From the NCBI GenBank assembly GCA_002506105.1, contig DAWU01000042.1, positions 4,801 to 49,683 of the forward strand: a stretch of 44,883 nt of DNA, in the 5' to 3' direction. The translations under genes were made by a program, and so were the position numbers. Positions 31,449 to 40,913 of the stretch are shown here, in pieces (the stretch's first letter is position 1; each line of letters begins with the position of its first letter). Under the pieces are notes generated by a model. That model did not search any database, was not told the origin of the DNA, and saw only the letters and a list, made by a program, of their open reading frames with translations. This stretch comes from Methanolinea sp. UBA275 (GTDB lineage: Archaea > Halobacteriota > Methanomicrobia > Methanomicrobiales > Methanospirillaceae).

Positions 31449-32741
31449 TTACTTCGGCCTGTAATAGCCCCATTTCTCAAGCGCCAGGCCGAGCTCCGGC
31501 GATGATTTCGCCTTCTCGTCGAGGCTCATGCCGTCACTCCATGCCTCGACCGCCTGCATCGTGGCAATCGCCCCTGCCCGGGTCCCTTTGGGATGACCGT
31601 GGATCCCTCCGCTCACCAGGAGCACGAGCTCCTTCCCGTAGATGTCAAGGACATCGGGGACAAGGCCGGGGTGCAGCCCCCCGGAGGATACCGGGAACGC
31701 ACTCCTGATGGTCCCCCAGTCCTGTTCGACGAGGATATGGGGGACGGCCTTCACCTTCCGGTCGCGGAGCACATTCGCGAGCAGGGCGACTTCTCTCTTC
31801 GACCCGGTCAGTTTTCCCACCGCGGTCCCGGTATGGATCTGCGAGACACCGATCAGCCGCATCAGTTTTGCCAGGAACTGCATCGTGATCCCGTGCTTCC
31901 GGTTCCGGGAAAACGCCGCGTGCATCGCCCGGTGGGCATGGATGGCAAGACCCAGGTCCGAGCAGTAATCCCGCATCGTCTGGACTGCGGACGTCCCGGC
32001 AACCACGACATCGATCATCGCAAAGTTCCAGTTGTGCTCCGCGAGCATCCGGGCACGTTCCTGCATGGTCGCGATATCCGCGGTGATGTTGAGGTACGCG
32101 GACTTGACCTCCCCTGTCTCCTGTTCGGCCTTGTCCCTCAACCGGGTCATCTCGGTCACGCGATCCTCGAACCGGTTGAACGTCTGTGACGTCAGGTTCT
32201 CATCGTCCTTGACAAAGTCAAACCCGCCCATCCAGGTCTCGTACCCGACTTCCGCATGCTCCCGGGCGTTAAAGCCCACCTTCGGTTTCGGGACCGCCCC
32301 CGTGAGCGGGCGCCCACTGACCCGCATCATCTTCCGGATCCCTTCCATCCCGAAATGCGGACCTTTGAACCCGTCCAGGTACTCCCTGGGAAAACTCACG
32401 TCGATCAGCCGGAGGTTCCGGAGTGCTTTCATCCCGAAGATATTCCCGGCGATCCCGCTCTGGAGTTGTGCGGCGTTCCCCCTCTCCCAGAGGTCGAGCG
32501 GGTACGCGATCCTGGCATAGTTCCCCTCTATCTCGTAGACCGTTGCCTGGAGGTCCTTCATCCTCTTCGGAAGCGAATACAGCGTCGTCCAGGTCCCGGT
32601 CGAGCTCTCGGATGCAACCCTCCCCGCTGCCTCTTCCCTGCTGATCCCCTCGGCAGGTTCACAATAAAAGAGCGCCTTTAACTCATTCCTCGCGGGTTCG
32701 TACCTCAAATCCACGAAGTCCATGTACCAGTCGATTGCCAT
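31449..32741 (-). CDS. rbcL: Form III ribulose-1,5-bisphosphate carboxylase (RuBisCO)
   Basis: The 430-residue enzyme has all the main catalytic positions: TGTWTT (49-53), GNIFG, KPK (152-154), GGFDFVKDDEN with the carbamylated K178 and metal ligands D180 and E181, HAHRAMHAAF, IHTGT, loop 6 GKLTG, VSSGGLHP and SGGIHG. Sequence character and the methanogen context point to form III. In archaea this enzyme works in AMP salvage or in a reductive hexulose-phosphate pathway. The ATG at 32741 was chosen over a longer frame because AGGA stands eight bases upstream and the protein begins there in relatives. It is divergent from the PEP mutase-family gene. Confidence 0.94.
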   Translation of the reverse strand: MAIDWYMDFVDLRYEPARNELKALFYCEPAEGISREEAAGRVASESSTGTWTTLYSLPKRMKDLQATVYEIEGNYARIAYPLDLWERGNAAQLQSGIAGNIFGMKALRNLRLIDVSFPREYLDGFKGPHFGMEGIRKMMRVSGRPLTGAVPKPKVGFNAREHAEVGYETWMGGFDFVKDDENLTSQTFNRFEDRVTEMTRLRDKAEQETGEVKSAYLNITADIATMQERARMLAEHNWNFAMIDVVVAGTSAVQTMRDYCSDLGLAIHAHRAMHAAFSRNRKHGITMQFLAKLMRLIGVSQIHTGTAVGKLTGSKREVALLANVLRDRKVKAVPHILVEQDWGTIRSAFPVSSGGLHPGLVPDVLDIYGKELVLLVSGGIHGHPKGTRAGAIATMQAVEAWSDGMSLDEKAKSSPELGLALEKWGYYRPK

Positions 32742-32900
32742 GTGATATTCCTGCAGAGTAGGTGGGAAGGGGCAGGATATCAGCAATCCGGTAAAGATAT
32801 GTAGTGGAGCAAAACCCCGGGAAAACCACAATATATGCGAGAAAAATCTTCGAAAGGAATAAATCCTGGAGATTTTCACGTTTCAGGGAGCGAGATTTCC

Positions 32901-33773
32901 ATGAAACCCACCACCCGCTTAAGAACACTGATCGCAGACGATTCCATCCTTGTCATCCCTGTCGTTCATGATCCGTTGTGCGCCAGGATCGCGGAGCAGG
33001 TGGGTTTCTCCGCCATCTTCTCGGCGGGATACGCGAACTCCGCCGCAGTGCTGGGAAGGCCCGATGTGGGCCTCCTGACGCTTTCCGAGATGGTGGACTG
33101 CGCATCAAGGATCGTGGACGCAACGAACATCCCGGTCTTTGCTGACGGGGAGACAGGATATGGTAACACCACGAACGTGGCGAGAACCATCTCGCTCTAC
33201 GAGAAGGCCGGGGTGGCAGGGGTGTTCATCGAGGACCAGGTCTCCCCAAAGCGGTGCGGTCACATGGAGGGCAAGGCAATCATCTCCCCGGAAGAGATGG
33301 TGGCAAAAGTCAGGGCTGCGGTCGATGCACGAAAGGACCCCGACCTTGTCATCATGGCAAGGACTGATGCGATCGCGGTGAACGGGATCGAGGATGCCAT
33401 CTCCCGGGCGAACCTTTACTACGAGGCGGGTGCGGACATGACCTTCGTCGAAGCCCCGACATCGGTGGACCAGATGAGGCGGATCTGCAGGGAGGTCAGG
33501 GGGCCGTCGTTCGCCAACATGCTCCCCGGCGGAAAGACGCCGGTCCTGTCTGCTGCCGAACTCGAGGCGATCGGGTACGCAGTCGTCGCCGATCCCGTCT
33601 CATGCACCTATGCCATTGCGAAGGCCGTATCCACGGTCTTCTCTGAATTAAAGAGGACGGGCGACTCGTCATCCTACCCTAATCTCCTGATGGGATTCGA
33701 CGAGTTCAACCGCCTGGTGGGGCTGGAGGAGATCCGGGACAAAGAAGAGGGGTACTACAGGCACTGCCGGTGA
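32901..33773 (+). CDS. Isocitrate lyase/PEP mutase family enzyme (methylisocitrate lyase-like)
   Basis: The 290-residue TIM-barrel protein has ADGETGYGN (81-89) for metal binding and the signature SPKRCGHMEGK with C119 in KRCGH, as in methylisocitrate and isocitrate lyases. MARTDA and FVEAPTS are also typical. The family breaks or forms carbon-carbon bonds next to a carboxylate (2-methylisocitrate lyase, oxaloacetate decarboxylase and others). The KRCGH cysteine favours a lyase. GGAG lies ten bases before ATG 32901. The gene shares a divergent promoter region of about 160 bases with the RuBisCO gene. Confidence 0.88.
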   Translation: MKPTTRLRTLIADDSILVIPVVHDPLCARIAEQVGFSAIFSAGYANSAAVLGRPDVGLLTLSEMVDCASRIVDATNIPVFADGETGYGNTTNVARTISLYEKAGVAGVFIEDQVSPKRCGHMEGKAIISPEEMVAKVRAAVDARKDPDLVIMARTDAIAVNGIEDAISRANLYYEAGADMTFVEAPTSVDQMRRICREVRGPSFANMLPGGKTPVLSAAELEAIGYAVVADPVSCTYAIAKAVSTVFSELKRTGDSSSYPNLLMGFDEFNRLVGLEEIRDKEEGYYRHCR

Positions 33774-33786
33774 GAGGGCGACCGGG

Positions 33787-33957
33787 GTTCGCTATGCGAT
33801 CGGGAAGAAGATTGGAATGGCCAAATTGAAAGTGTCAGGGAAGGCGATGAACATCTGGATTGAGCCGTTCCTGTATACGTCGCTGTTGGTGAGGGTGATG
33901 GATGTGCTGGAGGGAAGAGCGAGGAAAGCGGCGGTGTTTGTGGGGAGTGCGGGGTGA
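33787..33957 (+). pseudogene. Copy C of the recurring C-terminal domain (gene fragment)
   Basis: The frame gives GMAKLKVSGKAMNIWIEPFL, LVRVMDVLEGRARKAAVFVG and a stop. It is closest to copy B (18576-18818) and matches the last 50 or so residues of the protein at 15414. It starts a few bases after the stop of the PEP mutase-family gene and has no start of its own. Confidence 0.8.
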
Positions 33958-34090
33958 ATCTGTTTTCTTTTCAAGGACTCCAACAGGTGAGCAAGGGAAT
34001 ACATTGGAAATCAAGGTCGCTGTTGATTAGGTCGGAAATTTTGTATTTGTGGGGATACGCAACAATTGCTGCAACCTCGGAGTTAGGGAA

Positions 34091-34195
34091 TTAATACCCC
34101 TTCACCTTTACAATCCTGATCACTCGTTCCGTCAACCTGTACATTTCATACGCAAAAGCATCGATCTGCCACTTGATCAGGATAATTACTTTCAC
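34091..34195 (-). pseudogene. C-terminal tip of a type IIG restriction enzyme
   Basis: The minus-strand frame ends KWQIDAFAYEMYRLTERVIR then IVKVKGY and a stop. It resembles the usual last residues of type IIG enzymes and the tip kept in the remnant at 21189 (DALVYELYGLTEEEIGIVEG). Nothing of the rest of the enzyme is present. Between copy C and the gene at 34288, no other feature is seen. Confidence 0.55.
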
Positions 34196-34287
34196 CCCAT
34201 ATCCCCAACACTTTTTATTTCATATTTGTTATACCGTATTGCCAATAATTCCCCTTACTAAGGGAAGAATTATTCGGAGGTGAAATG

Positions 34288-34455
34288 ATGGCAAAAAATA
34301 CAGGGACGAACTTTCGACGAGGGGCAGTTGATGATCGAAGCCAGGTAAAAAATCCCAAAACAGATCAATATGTGAAACGGGATACTGGGACCGGCAAGTT
34401 CATGGATGTCAAGCAGGACGGGAAACCATTTAAGGGCGTAAGAAAGGAAAAATGA
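34288..34455 (+). CDS. Small conserved hypothetical protein, 55 aa
   Basis: The protein starts MAKNTGTNFRRGAVDDRSQV and continues with a KNPKTDQYVKRDTGTGKFMD stretch and KPFKGVRKEK at the end. I recall short proteins with the same pattern in many bacteria and archaea, without a known function. The ribosome binding site GGAGGTGA (34276-34283) is perfect and four bases from ATG 34288; an ATG directly before it is too close. It lies between two gene fragments upstream of cas8 and is not obviously linked to CRISPR. Confidence 0.8.
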   Translation: MAKNTGTNFRRGAVDDRSQVKNPKTDQYVKRDTGTGKFMDVKQDGKPFKGVRKEK

Positions 34456-34521
34456 AGTATTTTTTCATATTTTTGTTCCTGTCTTCTTAACCTTTGTGTG
34501 GGTAGGGGGAGGGTTCAGTTA

Positions 34522-34590
34522 TTAGTTTCAGGGAATGAGATGAAGTTTTGGATTGGTATATTCCTGAGCAAACCCGCTTTGAGGAGGAAA
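34522..34590 (+). pseudogene. Decayed copy D of the recurring C-terminal domain
   Basis: The frame reads LVSGNEMKFWIGIFLSKPAL, which lines up with KVSGKAMNIWIEPFLYTSLL of copy C (VSG, M, WI, FL conserved). It is short and far more diverged than the other copies. The rest of 34456-34656 is AT-rich and probably carries the cas promoter. Confidence 0.4.
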
Positions 34591-34656
34591 AAATCGGAAC
34601 ACTCATATCATTTCAATAAAAAGTAACGAATAAAAATCAAAAATGAATGATAGCAA

Positions 34657-36333
34657 ATGTCAGATGCGATGAAACAAATTTCATTTCCAAAAACTGGGCA
34701 TTTCTGGATTGATGAAGGGCTCCTGGGCTTCTATGAGCTTGCCTCTCGGGAACATCCAGACAAAGTCAACGTCAGTGTCGCAATTGATGATAAAGGTGTA
34801 ACTGTCAAAGGAACAGAGGAGGATATTCAATCATATCTTCAAGCGATTTATACGGTCCTTCTTGAGAGATATTACAACACATCCAGCGAAAAACAAGAGC
34901 AAGAGAAAGCAGGATTTTACTACGATTCTAAAAAAGACACATTTGTCAGATTCCCTAAGGTAAAATCGAGGGGAATCGCCGGGCTTATCTTCAGCAAAGC
35001 TCCGCGCCCGATGGTGAGAGAAGAGAAATATGTTGATGCAAAAAAGGGTCTGTTACCCCCCGAATATGCACATCTCCAGGAACGTTTGAATGAATATCTT
35101 GCTTCAAACAACCTCAAGATTGGTGGGAAAGGACTGCTTCTCGATGGACCTAATGCATACCAACCAAAAGTAGCCATTTCTCCGAAAGAGGGGAAGAAGA
35201 AGGGACATTGCTTCCTCTGCGGCAATTCATCGCATGCGTTGAGTGAAATTGGGGGGACGGTATTTCCCATGATCTCCGGGTCATCGGGAGCGCTCAATTT
35301 TAATCCAGGATGTACAGGTCCTGCAAAAGTATGCTGGAAATGCGATTATATCGCAAAATTTGTTCCAGTCACGGGGTTCTATGTCGCTGACAAGAATGCA
35401 ATTCATATGTATTTCCCCTATTCCACGAGTTTCTCAAAAATGCACGAGATGTTTCGTTCCTTTGAATCAATGAAAATTCGTGATCCATATTACCTCCGGA
35501 ATTTCAACCCTGATTTGGGGGGATATTTTACAAAATCCTATGAGCAGTTTTTCTCGTTCCTCTACTCGGTATATCGCAGAGTCCTGAGCACCGGAAATCC
35601 CGATGATTCCGAGGGTGGCAGTACGTCTTTCGACTTTGAAAAGATGTATGATCTGACCCTTTCACATGCACCACTTGAATTCATCGTGGTTCATACGGAA
35701 GCACTGGGAGACACCTACATGGGCAAGATGATCTGGCCCTTCAGGGAGGCCGTCTATATATTTCGCCTCTTCGAACGGTTGGAAAAAAAGGGAATTATCC
35801 TTAAACAGGTGATGCAGATTCTCATTGATTTTGACCAGAAAAAAGGCGAGAACAAGACTCTGATGCGCAACCGCATTTGCGAAAGGGTGCTCAAGCAGCA
35901 GGGAATAGTGGACCTGGTCGACCAGCATGTGTTTCACGTGAACACGTCGAAAACCGTGTTCATCAAACCAGTGCTTGATTTTGTGATTGAATATGAGAAG
36001 ATCCTTGGTGAGGAGGCGAACAGTATGAAACAGGAATTGATTGATACCGCAGTTAGCCTTGGGAAGACCATAGGCATGAAACTTGGTGCAGAGGGGAAGA
36101 AAGGGAAGGGAGATCTCTTCAGGCTCCGGAAGGCGCGGCGACCTGGAGATTTTCTCAACGAAGTGAACCGGATCCAGATGAAGTACGATGCGGCAGTCAC
36201 TGCAGATCTTTACCTGAAAGGTGAGGCGTTTGAACAGTATTTCACCGAATTCAAACATTTCTGCATGATTGCAGCATTGAACACCTACAATGCAATGAAC
36301 AGGCGCGATGAAGGAAAACAAAATTCGAGTTAA
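34657..36333 (+). CDS. cas8b: Cas8 large subunit, CXXC-CXXC (Cst1/Cas8b-like)
   Basis: The 558-residue protein begins with SFPKTGHFWIDEGLLGFYEL, a typical large-subunit start. It carries a zinc site CFLC near residue 185 and CWKC near 226, the CXXC-CXXC signature of Cst1-type Cas8. It would recognise the PAM and stabilise Cascade on target DNA. It is the first gene of the cas operon, 14 bases before cas7. The ribosome binding site is weak; a second in-frame ATG lies four codons on. No frameshift is seen. The subtype call relies on this motif together with the Cst2-like Cas7. Confidence 0.88.
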   Translation: MSDAMKQISFPKTGHFWIDEGLLGFYELASREHPDKVNVSVAIDDKGVTVKGTEEDIQSYLQAIYTVLLERYYNTSSEKQEQEKAGFYYDSKKDTFVRFPKVKSRGIAGLIFSKAPRPMVREEKYVDAKKGLLPPEYAHLQERLNEYLASNNLKIGGKGLLLDGPNAYQPKVAISPKEGKKKGHCFLCGNSSHALSEIGGTVFPMISGSSGALNFNPGCTGPAKVCWKCDYIAKFVPVTGFYVADKNAIHMYFPYSTSFSKMHEMFRSFESMKIRDPYYLRNFNPDLGGYFTKSYEQFFSFLYSVYRRVLSTGNPDDSEGGSTSFDFEKMYDLTLSHAPLEFIVVHTEALGDTYMGKMIWPFREAVYIFRLFERLEKKGIILKQVMQILIDFDQKKGENKTLMRNRICERVLKQQGIVDLVDQHVFHVNTSKTVFIKPVLDFVIEYEKILGEEANSMKQELIDTAVSLGKTIGMKLGAEGKKGKGDLFRLRKARRPGDFLNEVNRIQMKYDAAVTADLYLKGEAFEQYFTEFKHFCMIAALNTYNAMNRRDEGKQNSS

Positions 36334-36347
36334 TGTGAGGAAAAATC

Positions 36348-37235
36348 ATGAAGCAGGTAAAAGCACTGACTATCACCTATCTTACCCCGGTATCATTTGC
36401 GTCGCTGAATGGTGGCGACAAGGAAGCTGACAACATATCGAGTATCAAGAAGATTGCGATGGGGGTTGATCAATACCCCTATGTCTCTTCCCAGGCAGTC
36501 CGGCGAGCATTAAGGAACCAGCTTGAAGTCCTTGGATGGCCACTCTCCGAGGGGGCTGCGGCAACAATCAAGAAAGGCGCTGCGACCACACAGCAGGAGC
36601 CAGACAAGTACATCGATGATGACCTCTTTGGCTACATGGGGATTGAGTCTGCGGGCGAAGGGAAAAAGGGGAAAGCGACCAAGAGGACTTCGGTAGTTCG
36701 TGTCTCGCCATTGATTGCACTGACTCCCTACCAGGGGGACCTTGACTTCGGAACGAACTACATGGGCGTCAAGTCCGGTGGAGACCCGAATATTTTTGAG
36801 ACAGAGGTCCATTCCGGGCTCTATAGAGGATCGATTCTCATCGAGCTCGATCGTGTTGGCTGTGGCGATGGCTTCGATAAGGATCTCCCCTTGACTGAGA
36901 AAGCGAAAAGAGTTACCGGCCTTCTCACCGCAGTAAAGAACCTCTGGGTACCGGGGAGGCAGAGCCGTTATCTTGCCGATGTTTCCCCCAAATTTATCGC
37001 GGCAGCAATGATGCGAGCGAAAACTCCGATCTTTCTTGAAAGTGTCAAGGTCGATGACAATGGTGCGGTAACTGCCCGCATGGTTCAGGAGACTATCAAA
37101 GATTACCAGGACGAGATTGCGGCATCAGTAATCGGAGTGAGGACCGGGGCCTTTAACGGGGAGATCGAGGGATCCGTGACGATAGGCGACGCCTTTAATA
37201 CGATGGTGAAGTGGGTGGACCAATACTACCGGTAA
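36348..37235 (+). CDS. cas7: Cas7 backbone protein (Cst2/DevR family)
   Basis: The 295-residue protein is a RAMP backbone subunit of Cascade that coats the crRNA. It has TITYLTPVSFASLNGGDKEA, the VSSQAVRRALRNQLE segment common to Cas7 of the DevR/Cst2 group, and VVRVSPLIALTPYQGDLDFG. GAGG is found before the ATG. It lies between cas8 and cas5, the usual effector order. Confidence 0.92.
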   Translation: MKQVKALTITYLTPVSFASLNGGDKEADNISSIKKIAMGVDQYPYVSSQAVRRALRNQLEVLGWPLSEGAAATIKKGAATTQQEPDKYIDDDLFGYMGIESAGEGKKGKATKRTSVVRVSPLIALTPYQGDLDFGTNYMGVKSGGDPNIFETEVHSGLYRGSILIELDRVGCGDGFDKDLPLTEKAKRVTGLLTAVKNLWVPGRQSRYLADVSPKFIAAAMMRAKTPIFLESVKVDDNGAVTARMVQETIKDYQDEIAASVIGVRTGAFNGEIEGSVTIGDAFNTMVKWVDQYYR

Positions 37236-37245
37236 GGAGGGGGCA

Positions 37246-37986
37246 ATGTACGCCTTCTTCGTATCTGGAAAGGCAACCACGGCTTCATTCCGGGTTCCGG
37301 AAACGCATACGTATCACCAGACGTTACCCCTCCCACCAAAGACAACCGTTATCGGGATGATGGGTGCTGCGCTGGGACTTGTTCTCCAGGATGCCCATGC
37401 ATATTCCCGCACACATGGTATCCAGATTGGGGTGTATGGTTCACACAAGGGCCTGATGAGAGATCTCTGGAATTACCGGAAGGTGACCGGAAAGGAGAAG
37501 AGTTATACTCCCATCGATATCAAAAACCGGAGACATTACAGCATTCTCATCAGGGAATACCTCACTGACTGCGATTTCACCTTCTTCTTTGGTGCTGCAT
37601 CAAAGGAATCGTTGGCCGATATCCGTGATGCGATGGCAAGACCAGTGTATGCACTGACGGCGGGGAACAGTGATGATCTTCTGAAAATCGCCGCAATCTC
37701 TCCAATTCAGGAGGTAAATGAGGAGCCTATTACGCAGTTCGATCACACCATCCTTCCGGGGGATGTTTCGGCCGAGTGTCAACCGGCAATCGATTTCCGC
37801 ACGCTTCCGGTGACCCAGACTGTGGACACCCCCCAGGTATTTCTGCTCCCCACGCAGTTTGCCTTTAATGGAAACCGGCGGACGGTTGTCGAGCGGATGC
37901 CATTCACCTTTGTAGGGTCTCCTGTTACCCTCACGGCACCTGTTCCTGGCTATGTATTTGGCGGAAAACACATCGTTATGCTATGA
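37246..37986 (+). CDS. cas5: Cas5 Cascade subunit
   Basis: The 246-residue RAMP protein holds the 5' handle of crRNA. The N-terminus has the Cas5 pattern FFVSGKATTASFRVPETHTY followed by LPLPPKTTVIGMMGAALGL (glycine-rich region). GGAGGGGG lies six bases before the ATG. The stop overlaps the cas3 start (ATGA). Confidence 0.92.
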   Translation: MYAFFVSGKATTASFRVPETHTYHQTLPLPPKTTVIGMMGAALGLVLQDAHAYSRTHGIQIGVYGSHKGLMRDLWNYRKVTGKEKSYTPIDIKNRRHYSILIREYLTDCDFTFFFGAASKESLADIRDAMARPVYALTAGNSDDLLKIAAISPIQEVNEEPITQFDHTILPGDVSAECQPAIDFRTLPVTQTVDTPQVFLLPTQFAFNGNRRTVVERMPFTFVGSPVTLTAPVPGYVFGGKHIVML

Positions 37987-40235
37987 TTCGGAAGTATTGG
38001 GCGAAACCAGATCAGACTTACGACGAGCATCTCACTGCGGCATACCGGGCATGGAAGGAGACTGTCACAGGAAAGAAAGGGCTGATTCACCGCACTGGCA
38101 GGATTTGCGGGTTTGATCCCGACCGGTTTCTCCAGAGTTCCCTTCTCACGGTTATCCTCCATGATTTGGGAAAAAACACCCTGGAATTTCAGCGTATGAT
38201 GCAGATTGTGAGGCAGGGTCGACGCCCCAATCCGGATGATAATTACCGCCACGAGATTGTTTCCTATGCATGTGCCTTGGATGCAGGTTTTAAACTCCAG
38301 AAGCAGGAGGGCAGCCTGTTGCCAGTCCCATTCCCGATAGAGGCATTTACAATCCTCGGTCACCATAAAGCCATTAATCCCGAAATGGCGGCATTCAGCA
38401 GGGAACTCACGCCGGGATTTACCGCCCCCACCATCTGCGATGACGGCATGTCGCATGCAATCGAGCTAGCTTCCGAGATTTTCAAAGAAGAGGGATATAT
38501 TCTCCCGGATTTTCAATGTCCGAAATGTGATCCTAAAAAATCCGTGATAAATCTCATCGGCCCCGGAGGTATTCTATTTAAATTCTATGAGAAATTTTCC
38601 GACCCTGACATTTTGCGGTCCACGTACGCGCTTCTTAAAGGGATCCTCCATTACTCCGATTGGCATGGGTCGGCAGGAGTTGCCATCAATTACGCGCTTC
38701 ATGACCGGGTGCCTGACCTGACCGGAAGGATAGAAACGCGGTGCGCGCTTAAACGCATACCATTTTCGGGGCTTCGACCGTTTCAGGAAGCTTGTGCCTC
38801 TGCGCGTGGACATTGCATTGCCATTGCCCCTACGGGGAGTGGGAAGACTGAAGCGAGCCTGCTCTGGGCACTCCGCAATCTTGAGGACATAGGTGGCAGC
38901 AAGCTGATCTACCTGTTGCCTACGATGGTGACAGCAAACAGCATATTTCACCGGCTCCGGGAATTTTTCGGGGAAGGAAATGTTGGCTTAACCCATTCCA
39001 CTGCATCACTCCTCTTTGCTGATGAAGAAGAAGACCGTGCTGTCGTCAGGCACGCACTCTTTGACAAGACATTCATGACCCCGGCCACGGTTGCAACCGT
39101 TGACCAATTATTGTTTGCAGGATTTAACACGGGAAAATGGCCGGTGGTCGAATCAAACGCGATGAATAGCGTCATTATCATTGATGAGATCCATGCATAC
39201 GACCCCTGGACTCTCGGGCTTCTCATCGAGGCAATCAGGCACTTCTCGAAATACGGTGCCAGGTTTATGCTCATGAGCGCGACATTGCCGAGATATATTC
39301 TTGACCTTCTCGTAGCAGTTCTGCCGGATGCATCCATCATCCGAGATGACACGCTTCTTGGTTCGGCCAGGAACTCGTTTCTCACCGTGGATACACCTAT
39401 TGAAAAAGCGGTCGACGATGTGATTGATGCGGTGGATAACGGTGCCAAGACTCTGGTAGTAGCCAATAGTGTAGGAGAATGTCAGGACCTTTATGAGACG
39501 TTCAGGGACTATGACCTCGATCCGGTCTGCTATCACTCAAAATTTACGCTCCGTGACCGTGCCAGAAAGGAAAAGGCGATTGAATCTGCAGCCACACGGC
39601 TTCTTATCGCTACTCAGGTCGTGGAGGTGTCTCTTGATATCGACTTTGACCTTATGTTTACCGAGTGTGCACCCCCCGATGCGATTGTCCAGCGGGCCGG
39701 CAGGGTGAACCGAAGACGCGAAAAAGAGAACACCTGTATATCACTTTACCAGCCTTCATCGGTTTCGGAGAAGATATACGATCCCGACCAGACAGGCTTG
39801 CTGGAAAAGTCGTTTGAGGCGTTTCGCGACGGCCCTTCTCGTCCAACCGAAGCAGATTTGATCTCTCTTGTCGAATCTGTCTATACAGGCAAAAATATTG
39901 CACAGGATGACAGATTCCAGGAGGCTATAGGCCAGTATTCCCAGTCACAAAGTCAGCGTATGGCGATCTTTGACAATCCACAACGTGACCCGCATTTCGA
40001 AGTGACTAGAAAGATCGATTACCCGCATGTTTCTGTAATCCCTCATATGTTCCGTGACGAGGTGAGAGCATGCACACCAAGGGAACGAAGGTGGTACGAG
40101 GTGAAGATGCCGGCATGGTATGTCAAAAAACATCGGATGGTTGAGGATGAAGTGATCTATTGTGAGATGAAGTATGATCCTGAGATTGGGGCACAATTTA
40201 TGGATACCCCGGAACTTGCGTATATTGTGATATGA
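37983..40235 (+). CDS. cas3: Cas3 HD nuclease-helicase
   Basis: The 750-residue protein fuses an N-terminal HD nuclease (H16, then VILHDLGKN with H60-D61, later ILGHHKA) to a superfamily 2 helicase: Walker A PTGSGKTE near residue 281, DEIH near 400, MSATLP near 431 and QRAGRVNRR near 570. After Cascade binds a target, Cas3 is recruited to unwind and degrade the DNA. All motifs are intact. It overlaps cas5 by four bases and cas6 by four bases. Confidence 0.95.
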   Translation: MIRKYWAKPDQTYDEHLTAAYRAWKETVTGKKGLIHRTGRICGFDPDRFLQSSLLTVILHDLGKNTLEFQRMMQIVRQGRRPNPDDNYRHEIVSYACALDAGFKLQKQEGSLLPVPFPIEAFTILGHHKAINPEMAAFSRELTPGFTAPTICDDGMSHAIELASEIFKEEGYILPDFQCPKCDPKKSVINLIGPGGILFKFYEKFSDPDILRSTYALLKGILHYSDWHGSAGVAINYALHDRVPDLTGRIETRCALKRIPFSGLRPFQEACASARGHCIAIAPTGSGKTEASLLWALRNLEDIGGSKLIYLLPTMVTANSIFHRLREFFGEGNVGLTHSTASLLFADEEEDRAVVRHALFDKTFMTPATVATVDQLLFAGFNTGKWPVVESNAMNSVIIIDEIHAYDPWTLGLLIEAIRHFSKYGARFMLMSATLPRYILDLLVAVLPDASIIRDDTLLGSARNSFLTVDTPIEKAVDDVIDAVDNGAKTLVVANSVGECQDLYETFRDYDLDPVCYHSKFTLRDRARKEKAIESAATRLLIATQVVEVSLDIDFDLMFTECAPPDAIVQRAGRVNRRREKENTCISLYQPSSVSEKIYDPDQTGLLEKSFEAFRDGPSRPTEADLISLVESVYTGKNIAQDDRFQEAIGQYSQSQSQRMAIFDNPQRDPHFEVTRKIDYPHVSVIPHMFRDEVRACTPRERRWYEVKMPAWYVKKHRMVEDEVIYCEMKYDPEIGAQFMDTPELAYIVI

Positions 40236-40906
40236 TCGACCTGGAAATTTTCACACTCACTCTCGTGTCAGATCGGCCCATTAAAGGAAGCGCTCTTCAG
40301 CTTCGCGGCTTCTTTGCAACGAAATTCAATGAATACATCCTCCTTCACCATCACCACGCTGACAAGTTTGTCTATCGATATCCCCTTGTCCAGTATAAAA
40401 TCATCAATGGGACTCCGACGGTCATCGGCATCAACGAAGGATCTGATCTGCTGAAGGAGATATATCACCTTTCCCCCTCGATTCGCCTCGGTGAAGATGA
40501 ATACCGCATTATCAGGGAGGGTATCGATGTGAGATGGATTCCATTTGGCATTGACACCACTTTTCGCACCTATGAATTTGTCACGCCATGGATTGCATTA
40601 AACCAGGGGAATTACCATGCATTCTATCAGACCAGGAATGCCGAAGAGCGGCGCGACCTGCTCAGGCGAACGCTTACCGGAAACATTCTTTCAATGGCAA
40701 AATCACTCGGGTACCAGGTTCCCGGACAAATTCGGGCAGAAGTCGAGGTCAGGCCATTCAAACAGCGATTAAAGGATGTGAATGTCATGGCATTCACCGG
40801 AAAATGTTACTGCAACTTCCAGGTCCCGGACTATCTTGGGATTGGCAAATCGGTTTCGCGGGGGTTCGGGGCTCTGAAACAATGCATAAAGATAAAAGAA
40901 CCTTGA
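40232..40906 (+). CDS. cas6: Cas6-like crRNA-processing endonuclease
   Basis: The 224-residue RAMP-like protein has LRGFFATKF, LHHHHADKFVYRYPLVQYKI and a C-terminal glycine-rich loop GIGKSVSRGFGALKQ, as in Cas6-type proteins that cut within the repeat, leaving the eight-base ATTGAAAC handle seen here. The histidine cluster at residues 38-41 could supply the catalytic base. Its position after cas3 is unusual for I-B, where cas6 often comes first. It belongs to a rather divergent Cas6 branch, so the call is by loop and context. Confidence 0.8.
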   Translation: MIDLEIFTLTLVSDRPIKGSALQLRGFFATKFNEYILLHHHHADKFVYRYPLVQYKIINGTPTVIGINEGSDLLKEIYHLSPSIRLGEDEYRIIREGIDVRWIPFGIDTTFRTYEFVTPWIALNQGNYHAFYQTRNAEERRDLLRRTLTGNILSMAKSLGYQVPGQIRAEVEVRPFKQRLKDVNVMAFTGKCYCNFQVPDYLGIGKSVSRGFGALKQCIKIKEP

Positions 40907-40913
40907 TAAATCT

